A stretch of DNA of 64,000 bases. Origin: Acidobacteriota bacterium (lineage in GTDB: Bacteria; Acidobacteriota; Vicinamibacteria; Marinacidobacterales; Marinacidobacteraceae). The stretch is taken from the NCBI GenBank assembly GCA_022828085.1, contig JAJEIY010000030.1, positions 35,250-99,249 on the forward strand, read 5' to 3'. Below the pieces are notes generated by a model. The model saw nothing but the letters and a program-made list of their open reading frames with translations. It had not been told where the DNA came from and ran no database searches. Of this stretch, positions 25,850-34,300 are shown one piece after another (position 1 is the first letter of the stretch; each line of letters starts with the position of its first letter). The translations under genes and the position numbers were made by a program.

Positions 25850-26975
25850 GGGACGCGATGTCTCTCCCGGTGAGCAGATAGACGACAGTGGGGCAAAGGT
25901 CGCGCCGCATCACCTGCTCGGGGAACACCGCGCCCTTCCGGAAGTCGGGGCCGACCCCGAGCGTCCAGACGTTGTGCGCGTAGTAGTTCCCCTGCGAGTG
26001 ATGGAGCTGTCCGTACACGTTGACCTCGTCGTCCCGCCCGCATTCGGGCCGCAGCAGGATCGAGGTGGTGTCACGCAGGTACGGATCGTTCTGGATGAAA
26101 TCGTGGAGGTTGCCGATGAGTTCGTCGGTGGCCGCGATGTGCCGCCGGTACTGCTCGTAATCGGTGTCGTAGTCCCAGAAGCCGGCGTCGGCGTGGGCGT
26201 CGTCGAGCGCGAGCATCTGGATGGTGATCAGCTTGGGCCGGAAGTCCCGGAGCAGGTGCTTCGCGATCTCGAAGCACTGTCCGTCGCCGAGCGGCACCTC
26301 GCGGTCCACGAGCGAGGTCTTGGTGGACGCGGGGACGTCTGTACGCCGGGAAACGGCGTCGGCGAGCCAGTCCTCGAGGTCCTTCGAGGTCTGCCGGGTG
26401 TGGCCGAGTCCCGGTTCGATGTTGGCCTTCACGAGAGCCGCGGCCGACGCCTCCTGATCGTCGTGGAACAGCTTGTTCATGGTCAGCGAATTCGCGCCGA
26501 ACTCGAGCCCCCCGTCCGGGTGGGCGCTCCAGTGCTTCCGGTCGAAGACCCACGACCGGTAGTAGCTGACTCCCTGCAGCATCCAGTAGTCGTTCACCGA
26601 CCCGCCGAGTTCCTTGCGGACGGTCTCGGTCCAGGTCGGATAGAGCGGATGCTCCGAGACCGTTTCCCGGCCGGTCAGCATCTCGGTGTACATGTAGCCG
26701 TGGAGGTTCGCGGTCTCGCCGAAGTCCTCGGTGAACACGCTGCCGGCGTCCATCATCCGCGCCATGTGCGGCGCGTGCGCCCGGTCCTCGACGGTGTCCT
26801 TCTTCCGGCAGCCGTTGCCGTAGAGGATGACGACCAGGTGCTTCGTCTTCAGGCTTGCGTCGGGAACGACGGCGGCGCGCTCCGGGGTGGCGGCCAGCAG
26901 CCGGTTGGCGCTCCCGCCGAGGCCAAGGGCGGCGGCGCCCGCGGCCCCGAGAAAGTGACGTCGATTCATGCTCAT
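25752..26975 (-). CDS. Tat-exported alkaline-phosphatase-superfamily-like protein
   Basis: The 407-residue product begins MSMNRRHFLGAAGAAALGLGG, a twin-arginine signal. The mature part has LVVILYGNGCRKKD near residue 45, ANLHGYMYTEMLTG, an aspartate pair in MLALDDAHADAGFWDYD and HHSQGNYYAHNVWTLGVGPD, a layout suggesting the alkaline phosphatase/DUF1501 fold in which such Asp and His residues bind metals. No canonical nucleophile motif is evident to me. The start ATG overlaps the stop of the upstream gene (ATGA). Probably periplasmic; substrate unknown. Confidence 0.7.
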   Translation of the reverse strand: MSMNRRHFLGAAGAAALGLGGSANRLLAATPERAAVVPDASLKTKHLVVILYGNGCRKKDTVEDRAHAPHMARMMDAGSVFTEDFGETANLHGYMYTEMLTGRETVSEHPLYPTWTETVRKELGGSVNDYWMLQGVSYYRSWVFDRKHWSAHPDGGLEFGANSLTMNKLFHDDQEASAAALVKANIEPGLGHTRQTSKDLEDWLADAVSRRTDVPASTKTSLVDREVPLGDGQCFEIAKHLLRDFRPKLITIQMLALDDAHADAGFWDYDTDYEQYRRHIAATDELIGNLHDFIQNDPYLRDTTSILLRPECGRDDEVNVYGQLHHSQGNYYAHNVWTLGVGPDFRKGAVFPEQVMRRDLCPTVVYLLTGRDIASHVTGSVRTQMFREEYRLPPYVLRDRFGTPVKT

Positions 26976-28393
26976 TGTGGTTTCGGGGCAGCGGTCGGTT
27001 CCGCGTTCTCTTCGGGCAGGAACACCACCTCCAGGCCGCGGATCTCCTCGTCGCGGACCGGATTCAGGTTCAGGTAGTTCTGCGCCCGGTCGGAGATGTT
27101 GACCCGGGACACCGAGTAGGCGCCGCGCTCCTGCCACTTCTCGATCTTCAGGGCGCCCCGGAAGACGTTGGGCTGGGGCACCAGCGAGGGCCGGTTCAGC
27201 GGGGGGTTCCTGCTCTCGAGCTCCACCCGGACCAGGTCGGCGCCGCTCGGGCTCTGGAAGGAGACGTAGACCTTGTCCACCCCGCTCAGGTTGTCTTCCA
27301 CGAGGGCGGCCACGGGGATGGACTCGCTGGCGAGCGCCTCGCGCTGCGGCAACTCCACGGCGAGCAGCACCGGCGCCTCGTCGTCGCGTTTTTCGGGATT
27401 CTCCTGAACGAGCACACTCAGGTCCGCGAGCACCGGGGACGTGGCGGCAAAGATCAGGGCGCTGTTCCGCGCCGCGTCGTAGAGCTCGACCTTCTGAACT
27501 GCCCACCGGCCGCCCTCGTACCACTCGGGAATGGAGAAGGCCCCGAGAAAACGCCCCGGGTTCCGGGCGTCGCCGATCAGGTCCGCCCGTACGGACCGCC
27601 TTCCCGAAGGGCTCGTGAACACGGCCCGGGCCTGGGTCGGACCGGCGAGGTTGTCCTCCGCGAACGCCTCGACCCGGATGGTCTCGCCGACGCTCGCCTC
27701 AGCGGTCAGGATTTCAAGGGAACGGAGGGTGGGCGGGGTGACATCGGCCTCGGGGTTGTCCGAGACCACGAAGTAGGCGGGGCTGCCGTCCGGCGCCCGC
27801 ATCACCGGGTTGAACTCGGTGGAGTACGCCTTCTTGTGGCCGTGCTCGTCGGTGATCATCGTCGAGCCGACGTTGTAGCGGCCGCCCGGGTGGTGGCGGT
27901 CCACCTTGCCGCGTCCGAGATAGAGGTGCCTGTCCTTCTCGTGGGGCTTGAAGTTCACGTAGATGACCGAGGCCCGGCCGTACTGCTGGCTCCAGAACTC
28001 CGCGACGAACCGCCGGCCCTTCTCGAAGGCCGGCTCCACCCTGGCGATCGCCCGCACGGTGTCCCCGGGATCCACCTCCAGATCGATGACGCGGAACTCG
28101 GTCAGCGCGGTCGAACGGTGTTCCCCGCTCAACTCGCGCTGGGCCGGCTGGGTGCCCCTCCGGCGGTACTGGAAGACCTCGGGGATGTAGTCCCCGTCGG
28201 CGACCCCGAGCTGGCCGGTCACGTCGGCGCTCGCCGGTTCCGTCCCCTGGGTTACATCGTCGAGGATCGCGAAGGGATACGCGGCGGCCTTCGCGTCTTC
28301 ATCCTTCTCGCCCGCGCGCCGGGTTTCGGGCGGCTGGGCGAGCGCGGCCGACGCGCCGAACAGCGCGGCGATCACCACAAAACGCACCGTCAT
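26972..28393 (-). CDS. Exported protein with duplicated beta-sandwich-like modules
   Basis: The 473-residue product has a Sec signal peptide (FVVIAALFGASAALAQ). Two modules of about 110 residues repeat at roughly 225-335 and 340-455. Each has a VGETIRV/SESIPV strand, AEDNLAG/VEDNLSG, FTSPSGRRSVR/FQSPSGADLVR, a GAFSIPEW/GALKIEKW segment and YDAARN/SDRAQN, like tandem Ig-type or cadherin-like folds. The N-terminal part (DRHLYLGRGKVDRHHPGG) is different. I know no named family. It leads an operon of three exported proteins, and a shared AT-rich promoter lies at 28419-28426. Confidence 0.7.
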   Translation of the reverse strand: MTVRFVVIAALFGASAALAQPPETRRAGEKDEDAKAAAYPFAILDDVTQGTEPASADVTGQLGVADGDYIPEVFQYRRRGTQPAQRELSGEHRSTALTEFRVIDLEVDPGDTVRAIARVEPAFEKGRRFVAEFWSQQYGRASVIYVNFKPHEKDRHLYLGRGKVDRHHPGGRYNVGSTMITDEHGHKKAYSTEFNPVMRAPDGSPAYFVVSDNPEADVTPPTLRSLEILTAEASVGETIRVEAFAEDNLAGPTQARAVFTSPSGRRSVRADLIGDARNPGRFLGAFSIPEWYEGGRWAVQKVELYDAARNSALIFAATSPVLADLSVLVQENPEKRDDEAPVLLAVELPQREALASESIPVAALVEDNLSGVDKVYVSFQSPSGADLVRVELESRNPPLNRPSLVPQPNVFRGALKIEKWQERGAYSVSRVNISDRAQNYLNLNPVRDEEIRGLEVVFLPEENAEPTAAPKPQ

Positions 28394-28418
28394 CAAGGGG
28401 AAACCGAGCCGACCAGCC

Positions 28419-28426
28419 AATATATC
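28419..28426. promoter_or_regulatory. Divergent promoter candidate (AATATATC)
   Basis: AATATATC reads as TATATT on the minus strand, 25 nt before the ATG at 28393, and as TATATC on the plus strand, 66 nt before the ATG at 28493. It is the only AT-rich stretch in the 99-bp divergent gap. No strong -35 is visible on either side. Confidence 0.4.
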
Positions 28427-28492
28427 ATCCGCCCCCCGGCGCCCGGCTCGCCACCGCGGCGGGCTGATTTCCCCGGCGCCCGGTTGAACGAC

Positions 28493-29800
28493 ATGCCCCT
28501 TTTCGCCCGGCGTTTCGGCCACATGGGGACCGAGAACGCCTTCAAGATCGGAGAAGACATGGCCCGCGCCCGGGAGCGGGGCGTGGATGTCATTCCGTTC
28601 ACCATCGGCGAGCCCGACTTCGACAGCGCGCCGCACATCAACGAGGCGGGGATCGCGGCGATTCGCGCCGGAGACACCCACTACACCGATCCCGCCGGGA
28701 TCGCGCCGCTCAGGGAAGCGCTCGGCGCCTACGTGTCCCGGACGCGGAACATCGAGGTGGCCGCGGACCGGATCATCATCCTCCCGGGGGCGAAGCCCGC
28801 GATCGGTTACACGATGATGGCCTACGTGGATCCCGGCGACGAGGTGATCTACCCGAGTCCCGGGTTCCCGATCTACGAGTCGTGGGTCACCTATCTCGGG
28901 GGCGTGCCGAGACCGCTCGTGCTGCGGGAGGAGCGGGGCTTCTCCTTCACGGTGGACGACCTGGACCGGTTGCTCACGGACAGGACGAAGGTCCTGATGC
29001 TCTGTTCACCTTCGAACCCGACCGGGGGCGTGCTTCCGAAGAGCCTGCTCGAGGAGGTCGCCGCGCTCGTGAAGGAGCGGGGCCGCCCGGACATCCGCAT
29101 CTATTCGGACGAGATCTACGAGCACATCACCTTCGACGGTTTCGAGCACACCTCGATGGCATCGCTGCCGGGCATGGACCGGCATACGATCATCGCGAGC
29201 GGACACTCCAAGGGGTACGCCATGACCGGCTGGAGGCTCGGCTGGTGCGTGCTTCCCACGGCGGAAGAAGCCCTGCGGTTCAAGCAGATCAACATCAACA
29301 CGGTGAGCTGCGTTCCTCCGTTCATCCAGCAGGCTGCCCGCGAGGCGCTCGAGAACCCGAAGACCTGGGAGGTGGTGGGTTCGATGGTGGCCGAGTTCAA
29401 GCGGCGGCGTGACTACGTGGTGCCGGCGCTGAACGCCATTCCCGGAATCAGTTGCGCGAATCCGCTGGGCGCCTTCTACGTCTTCCCGAACATCACGGGC
29501 GTCTGCGAATCTCTCGGCGCCACCGCGCACTTCGAGTCGCTGCCGGATTCCCTGAAGGCGAGCACCAGCCCGGCGACCCTGGTTTCCCGGTTCCTCCTCT
29601 ACTACCACGGGGTCGCCCTGGTGGACCGCCGCAGCTTCGGCGTGATCGGCAGCGAGGGGCAGAACTTCCTGCGGCTCTCCTACGCAGCGGACATGGACTC
29701 GATCCGCGAGGGGATCCGGCGGATCGCCGCCGGGGTCGCCGACCACGACGGGTTCGCCCGCTTCCTGCAGGACGAGATTGCCCTGGGACTCGCCGCATGA
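28493..29800 (+). CDS. Class I/II pyridoxal-phosphate aminotransferase
   Basis: The 435-residue protein has the aspartate-aminotransferase fold: FTIGEPDFDSAPH near residue 36, HYTDPAGIAPLREAL, CSPSNPTGGVLP with the PLP-binding Asn, YSDEIYEHITF with the Asp and Tyr, and SGHSKGYAMTGWRLGW with the Schiff-base lysine and phosphate-binding Arg. It is slightly longer than usual due to an insertion near residue 340. The amino donor and acceptor cannot be fixed. The gene overlaps the next one by 4 nt, linking it to a hydroxyacid dehydrogenase, so a serine/glyoxylate or similar 2-oxo acid route is plausible. Confidence 0.9.
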   Translation: MPLFARRFGHMGTENAFKIGEDMARARERGVDVIPFTIGEPDFDSAPHINEAGIAAIRAGDTHYTDPAGIAPLREALGAYVSRTRNIEVAADRIIILPGAKPAIGYTMMAYVDPGDEVIYPSPGFPIYESWVTYLGGVPRPLVLREERGFSFTVDDLDRLLTDRTKVLMLCSPSNPTGGVLPKSLLEEVAALVKERGRPDIRIYSDEIYEHITFDGFEHTSMASLPGMDRHTIIASGHSKGYAMTGWRLGWCVLPTAEEALRFKQININTVSCVPPFIQQAAREALENPKTWEVVGSMVAEFKRRRDYVVPALNAIPGISCANPLGAFYVFPNITGVCESLGATAHFESLPDSLKASTSPATLVSRFLLYYHGVALVDRRSFGVIGSEGQNFLRLSYAADMDSIREGIRRIAAGVADHDGFARFLQDEIALGLAA

Positions 29801-30819
29801 GCCGCATCTTCGTCACCCGGCCCTTTCCCGAAGCCGGCCTCGCCATCCTGCGCGCCGCCGCCGAGGTGGAAGTGGCGCCCACCGCCGATGGCGATTCGAC
29901 TCCTCGGGACCAGGTGCTCGCCGGCGCCCGGAGCGCCGACGTTCACGTGTCCCTTCTGACCGAGGCGGTGGACCGGGAACTCATGGAGTCCTCTCCGCGG
30001 CTGCTCGGGGTCGCCAACTACGCCGTGGGCTTCAACAACGTGGACGTGGCGGCGGCTACCGAACTCGGGCTGCCGATCACGAACACGCCCGGCGTCCTCA
30101 CCGACACGACGGCGGACCTCGCCTGGGCGCTCCTGATGGCGGCGGCGCGCCAGGTGGTGCCGGCGGACGCCTACATGCGGGGCGGCCGGTACCGGATCTG
30201 GGGGCCGTCGCTGATGCTGGGTGTCGACGTGAGCCCGGGCGGCGACGAGCGGCGCAAGGTGCTCGGGGTCGTCGGTTTCGGCCGCATCGGGCAGGCGATG
30301 CACCGGCGGGCGCAGGGGTTCGACATGGACGTGCTGGCCTTCGATCCCCCCATGAAGGCGATCATCGAGTCCCGTTCGGACGTGGAATACGCCGAGTTCG
30401 ACGACCTGCTTGCCCGCAGCGACTTCGTCACCATCCACACCGATCTCAATCCCTCGACCCACCACCTCTTCGACGCGGCGGCGTTCGCCCAGATGAAGGA
30501 GACCGCGATCCTGATCAACACCGCGCGCGGTCCGGTCGTCCATGAAGCGGCGCTGGTGGAGGCGCTCAAGTCCGGGGCGATCCGGGGGGCGGGACTTGAC
30601 GTGTTCGAGCACGAGCCGGCCTTTCATCCGGGTCTCGCCGAGTGCGAGAACGTGGTGATGCTTCCCCACATCGCCAGCGGCAGCGTGGCCACCCGGGACC
30701 GCATGGCCACCATGTGCGCCGAGAACGCGGTGGCCCACCTGAACCGGCAGCGCGCGCCCAACTGCGTGAATCCGGAGGTTTACGACACGGAGGCGTACCG
30801 GCGGCGAACATCCCGGTAG
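29797..30819 (+). CDS. D-2-hydroxyacid dehydrogenase (glyoxylate/hydroxypyruvate reductase type)
   Basis: The 340-residue protein has the two-domain NAD-dependent D-2-hydroxyacid dehydrogenase form: ANYAVGFNNVD, TNTPGVLTDTTADLAW as in glyoxylate reductases, the Rossmann motif GVVGFGRIGQAM near residue 165, and the catalytic set NTARGP (Arg), DVFEHEP (Glu) and LPHIASG (His). It reduces a 2-oxo acid such as glyoxylate, hydroxypyruvate or phenylpyruvate. The ATG overlaps the aminotransferase stop (ATGA), so the two enzymes are probably made together. Confidence 0.9.
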   Translation: MSRIFVTRPFPEAGLAILRAAAEVEVAPTADGDSTPRDQVLAGARSADVHVSLLTEAVDRELMESSPRLLGVANYAVGFNNVDVAAATELGLPITNTPGVLTDTTADLAWALLMAAARQVVPADAYMRGGRYRIWGPSLMLGVDVSPGGDERRKVLGVVGFGRIGQAMHRRAQGFDMDVLAFDPPMKAIIESRSDVEYAEFDDLLARSDFVTIHTDLNPSTHHLFDAAAFAQMKETAILINTARGPVVHEAALVEALKSGAIRGAGLDVFEHEPAFHPGLAECENVVMLPHIASGSVATRDRMATMCAENAVAHLNRQRAPNCVNPEVYDTEAYRRRTSR

Positions 30820-30889
30820 GCGAGTGTGTGAACCCGATTGACGCCCGGCATCCGGGATCGGTCGGCGCGGCTCCGGCCGCCAGGCCGCG

Positions 30890-32392
30890 ATGAGCCAGAC
30901 CTTCGTCATCGTCGCCGTCTGCGTCTATCTGGCGGGGCTCCTCTTCCTGGGGGCCGTCGCCTCCACGCGGATCCGGAACGCCACCGACTTCGTGGTCGCC
31001 GGCCGCCGGCTCGGGCTGGGGCTCTGCACGTTCACGCTCTTTGCGACCTGGTTCGGGGGAGGCACGCTGATCGGGGCGGCCGGAGCTTCCTACGCCGGCG
31101 GCCTGAACGCGGTGGTGGCCGATCCCTTCGGCGCCGCGCTCTGCCTGCTGCTGGCCGGCGCGTTCTACGTGCGGCTGCTCCGTCGCCTGCGGCTCCTGAC
31201 GGTCCCCGATTTCTTCCGGCGCCGTTTCGGCAGGTCGGCCGAAATCCTCTCCGCCCTCTCGATTCTTCCGGCATACATCGGCTGGGTGGGATCGCAGTTG
31301 CTGGCGGTGGGGACGGTGCTCTCCGCGATGGCGGGTCTCCCGTTTGTCGCCAGCATCCTCATCGCCGCCGCCATCGTCCTCATCTACACGGTGCTCGGGG
31401 GCATGTGGGGCGTGACCCTCACCGATTTCTTCCAGGCGCTGGTCCTGATTGCCGCGATCTGCGTCTTGCTGCCGATCGTCCTGGGAGCGGCGGGCGGAAT
31501 CTCCTCCGTGCTCGACGCCCTGCCGGAGGGCCGGACCCGATTCCTGCCGACCGGCGGCCTGCTCGAATGGCTTTTCTTCGTGCAGGCCTGGCTGCTGATC
31601 GGCCTCGGGAACCTGCCCGGCCAGGACCTCATGCAGCGGGCCCTCAGCTCGAAGAGCGAGCGCGTCGCGCAGTGGTCCGCCTACTTCGGCGGCTCGCTCT
31701 ACCTGGTGGTCGGCCTGATCCCGGTGGCGCTCGGAATGATCGGTTCGGTGCTGATGCCGGGGCTGCAGAACCCGGAAGAGATCGTGCCGCGTCTCGCCAT
31801 GGAGTACCTGCCGCCGGCCGGACTCGCGCTCTTCCTGGGCGCGCTCTTCTCGGCGCTCATGAGCTCGGCCGACAGCGGTCTGCTCGCGCCGGCGAGCGTG
31901 TTCGGGCAGAACATCGTGCGCAATCTGGCGCCCGACCTGAAGCCGAAGGAGGTCCTGGCCGCCGTCCGGGTGGGAGTCGTCATCTTCTGTGGACTGGCGC
32001 TCGCGGTGGCGCTCTGGTTCCAGAGCGTCTACACGCTCATGGTCGAATCGTGGACCGTGATGATGGTCGGTCTCTTCGGTCCGCTCACCCTGGGGATGTA
32101 CTGGAAGCGGACGAACACGCCGGGCTGCGTAAGCGGCATCCTGGCCGGGCTGGCCGTGTGGCTGGGGCTCGTCGGGTTGGAACTGGTCTCCGGCGCGGCT
32201 TCCCCCGAAGAGGTCCGGGAACTGCCGAACGCGCTCATCGCCACCCCGGTGTCCCTGCTGGTGACGGTCGCCGTTTCCCTGCTGACCGGGAAGAGTCACC
32301 CTCCGCGGGCACTCACCGACCCCTCGGGAGCGCCGATCGAGGCTAAGGGCCGGCTCGGGACGCTGGGACTCCGCCCGCCGGCGTCCGCCTAG
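30890..32392 (+). CDS. Sodium:solute symporter (SSS family)
   Basis: A 500-residue membrane protein with about 13 hydrophobic segments in the LeuT/SSS pattern: ATDFVVAGRRLG near residue 30, ATWFGGGTLIGAAGASYAGG in the first core helix, VLGGMWGVTLTDFFQ, GLGNLPGQDLMQRALSSKS, and ALFSALMSSADSGLLAPAS, where the serines form the second sodium site. The substrate is unknown. It follows the aminotransferase/dehydrogenase pair by 70 nt, so an amino or oxo acid is a reasonable guess. A transposon-like element begins immediately after its stop codon. Confidence 0.9.
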   Translation: MSQTFVIVAVCVYLAGLLFLGAVASTRIRNATDFVVAGRRLGLGLCTFTLFATWFGGGTLIGAAGASYAGGLNAVVADPFGAALCLLLAGAFYVRLLRRLRLLTVPDFFRRRFGRSAEILSALSILPAYIGWVGSQLLAVGTVLSAMAGLPFVASILIAAAIVLIYTVLGGMWGVTLTDFFQALVLIAAICVLLPIVLGAAGGISSVLDALPEGRTRFLPTGGLLEWLFFVQAWLLIGLGNLPGQDLMQRALSSKSERVAQWSAYFGGSLYLVVGLIPVALGMIGSVLMPGLQNPEEIVPRLAMEYLPPAGLALFLGALFSALMSSADSGLLAPASVFGQNIVRNLAPDLKPKEVLAAVRVGVVIFCGLALAVALWFQSVYTLMVESWTVMMVGLFGPLTLGMYWKRTNTPGCVSGILAGLAVWLGLVGLELVSGAASPEEVRELPNALIATPVSLLVTVAVSLLTGKSHPPRALTDPSGAPIEAKGRLGTLGLRPPASA

Positions 32393-32393
32393 C

Positions 32394-32576
32394 AGCAGCC
32401 TGTGGCAAAACCCACGCGGCGTTCGACGGGCGATACATCCCGCCTGAAACGGGCCGCTGTGCGGCCCTCATCGTTGCGTTTCGGTCGGAATACCCCCGGT
32501 ATTCCTCCCTCACGCGCCTCGTCAGCCGGGCGCCTCACCCGTCTCGGCGCTCACGTGGGTTTCACCACAGGCTGCT
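32394..32576. mobile_element. MITE-like element, 183 bp, with 25-bp terminal inverted repeats
   Basis: The left end starts AGCAGCCTGTGG (32394) and the right end is its reverse complement CCACAGGCTGCT (ending 32576). The match continues to 25 bp with 3 mismatches. There is no open frame inside, but two internal hairpins (GGGCCGC/GCGGCCC and AATACC/GGTATT) are present. CTAG occurs at both outer borders and could be part of a target duplication. It fills the whole gap between the symporter stop (32392) and the next ATG (32586). Confidence 0.75.
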
Positions 32577-32585
32577 AGCGGCCCC

Positions 32586-33230
32586 ATGACGTCCGCGCCG
32601 CGCTGGCGGGTCGCGCCGACCGCGCACCGCCACGCGGAGGCGCTCGCCGAACTCACGCGGATCGTCTTCCCCACACTCGATCCCTCGGAGTGCTTCGCTG
32701 CGGACCATTACCGGAAGCACGTCGAGATCTTCCCTGACGGCCAGTTCGTCGCCCTGACCGGCGAGGACACGCCGGTCGCGTCGACCACCACCCTGCGGCT
32801 GAACCTCGATCTCAGCCGTCCGCAACACCGCTTCCCCGAGTTCCTGGGAGGGCTGTACCTCGCCGCGCACGACCCCGCGGGCGAGTGGCTCTACGGCGCC
32901 GATCTTGGAGTCCACCCGGACTGGAGGCGGCAGGGAATTGCCCGGGCGCTCTACGCGGCCCGGCAGGCCGTTGCCCGGCGGCTCGGCCTGCGCGGCCAGC
33001 TCACCGTCGGCATGCTGAACGGCTACGGGGCGGTCGCGGAGCGGATGAGCGCCGAGGACTACTACGGGCGGCTGGTGGCGGGGGAGGTCAGGGATCCGAC
33101 TGTCTCCGCGCAGATGCGGATCGGATTCCGCCCCGGTGGCCTGATCCCCGAATACGTCCAGGACCCGCGCTGTGGCGGCTACGGCGTCCTGCTGACCCTT
33201 CCCGCGGATCAGCAGGTCTCTCCCCGGTAA
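32586..33230 (+). CDS. GNAT-family N-acetyltransferase
   Basis: The 214-residue protein has an acetyl-CoA-binding motif A: GADLGVHPDWRRQGIARALY near residues 101-121 (R-R-Q-G-I-A pyrophosphate loop), followed by the helix and GQLTVGMLNGYG. An N-terminal part (HAEALAELTRIVFP) and a C-terminal tail complete the fold. The acceptor substrate is unknown. No Shine-Dalgarno is clear; the ATG lies 9 nt after the right end of the MITE-like element, so the element must supply or disrupt the upstream signals. Confidence 0.85.
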   Translation: MTSAPRWRVAPTAHRHAEALAELTRIVFPTLDPSECFAADHYRKHVEIFPDGQFVALTGEDTPVASTTTLRLNLDLSRPQHRFPEFLGGLYLAAHDPAGEWLYGADLGVHPDWRRQGIARALYAARQAVARRLGLRGQLTVGMLNGYGAVAERMSAEDYYGRLVAGEVRDPTVSAQMRIGFRPGGLIPEYVQDPRCGGYGVLLTLPADQQVSPR

Positions 33231-33255
33231 CGGCGCCGCCCGCGCCAGATCCTGT

Positions 33256-33284
33256 TTGACATCGGGATCAGAGTAATCTATAAA
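33256..33284 (+). promoter_or_regulatory. Near-consensus sigma-70 promoter (TTGACA-17-TATAAA)
   Basis: TTGACA at 33256-33261 and TATAAA at 33279-33284 are separated by exactly 17 bp, 29 nt before the ATG at 33314. This is the best vegetative promoter seen in the window. Confidence 0.85.
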
Positions 33285-33297
33285 ACAGACTACTCTG
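33269..33297 (+). promoter_or_regulatory. Operator palindrome over the -10 of the membrane-protein/regulator operon
   Basis: CAGAGTAATCT, a 7-nt spacer, then AGACTACTCTG form an inverted repeat with 11-bp arms and one mismatch, centred on the -10 box. A dimeric repressor bound here would block RNA polymerase. The winged-helix protein at 33876 is the natural candidate. Confidence 0.75.
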
Positions 33298-33313
33298 AAG
33301 GGAGAGGTCAAAC

Positions 33314-33883
33314 ATGGACACATCCACCGCACGCAGCGACTTGGCGCTGATCGACCGGATTCTCCGGTCGGCGGACCGCTCGCTCAACGTCGCGCCGCTC
33401 ATCTTTCTCACCTGGGGGCTGTTCGCCGCGATCGTCAACGGAGTAGCGCAGGCTCGGGCCGTCGGCCTTCCGGTACCGTCCGACGGGTCCTTCCAGCTGC
33501 CGCTGATGCTGCTCGCGATCGGCATCAGCGTGTGGGCCGCGCACCGCCATGACACCGGACGCGAAACGCAGATCGACAGCCAGGCGGGAATCACGTTCGG
33601 GGTGGCGTTCGGAGTGCTGTTGCTGCTGAACCTCACGGCCCAGCACCGGGCGATTCCCGGGGACGGGATGTCGCTGTTCTGGGCCGGGGGGATGAGCATC
33701 GCGCTACTGGTCGTCGGTCTGCAGGCGAGCCGGCCGCTGCTCATTGGCGGCATCGCGCTGCTCGCCGCCGCGGTGGTCGCCAGTTTCGTTCCGGCCTGGT
33801 TCCACGGCACGCTGGTCCTCGGCTGGGTGGCGGGGCTTGTGGTTCCCGCCATCGTGATCTGGGCGCGACGCGGCCGTGGATGA
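33314..33883 (+). CDS. Small integral membrane protein of unknown function
   Basis: The 189-residue protein has about five hydrophobic helices (from residue 28 LIFLTWGLFAAIV to VLGWVAGLVVPAIVIWA at the end) with short loops and a positive C-terminus. The soluble N-terminal 25 residues contain LALIDRILRSADRS, seen in membrane proteins encoded beside winged-helix regulators. GGGAGAGG lies 6 nt upstream of the ATG. It overlaps the regulator gene by 8 nt, and both sit behind a consensus promoter with an operator. Function unknown; possible membrane sensor or target of the regulator. Confidence 0.8.
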   Translation: MDTSTARSDLALIDRILRSADRSLNVAPLIFLTWGLFAAIVNGVAQARAVGLPVPSDGSFQLPLMLLAIGISVWAAHRHDTGRETQIDSQAGITFGVAFGVLLLLNLTAQHRAIPGDGMSLFWAGGMSIALLVVGLQASRPLLIGGIALLAAAVVASFVPAWFHGTLVLGWVAGLVVPAIVIWARRGRG

Positions 33884-34154
33884 ACTCCTGCTGTCCCGGA
33901 TCCGCCTGGCGGTCATCGCGGAGCTGGTCGCGGTGGAGTGGGCCACCTTCACCGACCTCCAGAAGTCAGTTCAGGCCACCAACGGCAACCTGAGCGCTCA
34001 CCTCGGCAAGCTGATCGCCGGCGGCTACGTTGTCGAACGCAAACGCTTCGTGCGCCGCCGCCCGCAGACCCGCTATCGCCTGACGGATGCCGGCCGCGCC
34101 GCCCTGCTGCAACACGTCCAGCAACTGCAGGCGCTGGTCGCTCCGGAGCGGTGA
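33876..34154 (+). CDS. Winged-helix transcriptional regulator
   Basis: A 92-residue single-domain winged-helix protein: SRIRLAVIAELVAVEWATFTD, recognition region LQKSVQATNGNLSAHLGKL, and wing VVERKRFVRRRPQTRYRLTDAG. This is the small MarR/ArsR-like type that usually works as a dimer. The start is GTG at 33876, overlapping the membrane gene by 8 nt. It likely binds the palindrome at 33269-33297 and represses its own operon; the signal is unknown. Confidence 0.88.
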   Translation: MDELLLSRIRLAVIAELVAVEWATFTDLQKSVQATNGNLSAHLGKLIAGGYVVERKRFVRRRPQTRYRLTDAGRAALLQHVQQLQALVAPER

Positions 34155-34280
34155 TGCGGCGCCGTGCCGTCTGTAAGATTCGCGCCCCGCGAACGTAGCG
34201 AAGACAGGTCCTCTTCCGGCCTTCCGCGTGGAGTCCCGGGCTTTCGCACCGTGCCCGGAACCTTTCCCTCCCAAGCCTCG

Positions 34281-34286
34281 TAGGCT
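34281..34286 (+). promoter_or_regulatory. -10-like TAGGCT with short leader
   Basis: TAGGCT ends 14 nt before the ATG at 34301, where no Shine-Dalgarno is present. A second -10-like box, TAAGAT, lies at 34174-34179. Either may drive the export operon. Confidence 0.3.
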
Positions 34287-34300
34287 CCTGATTCAAGAAC

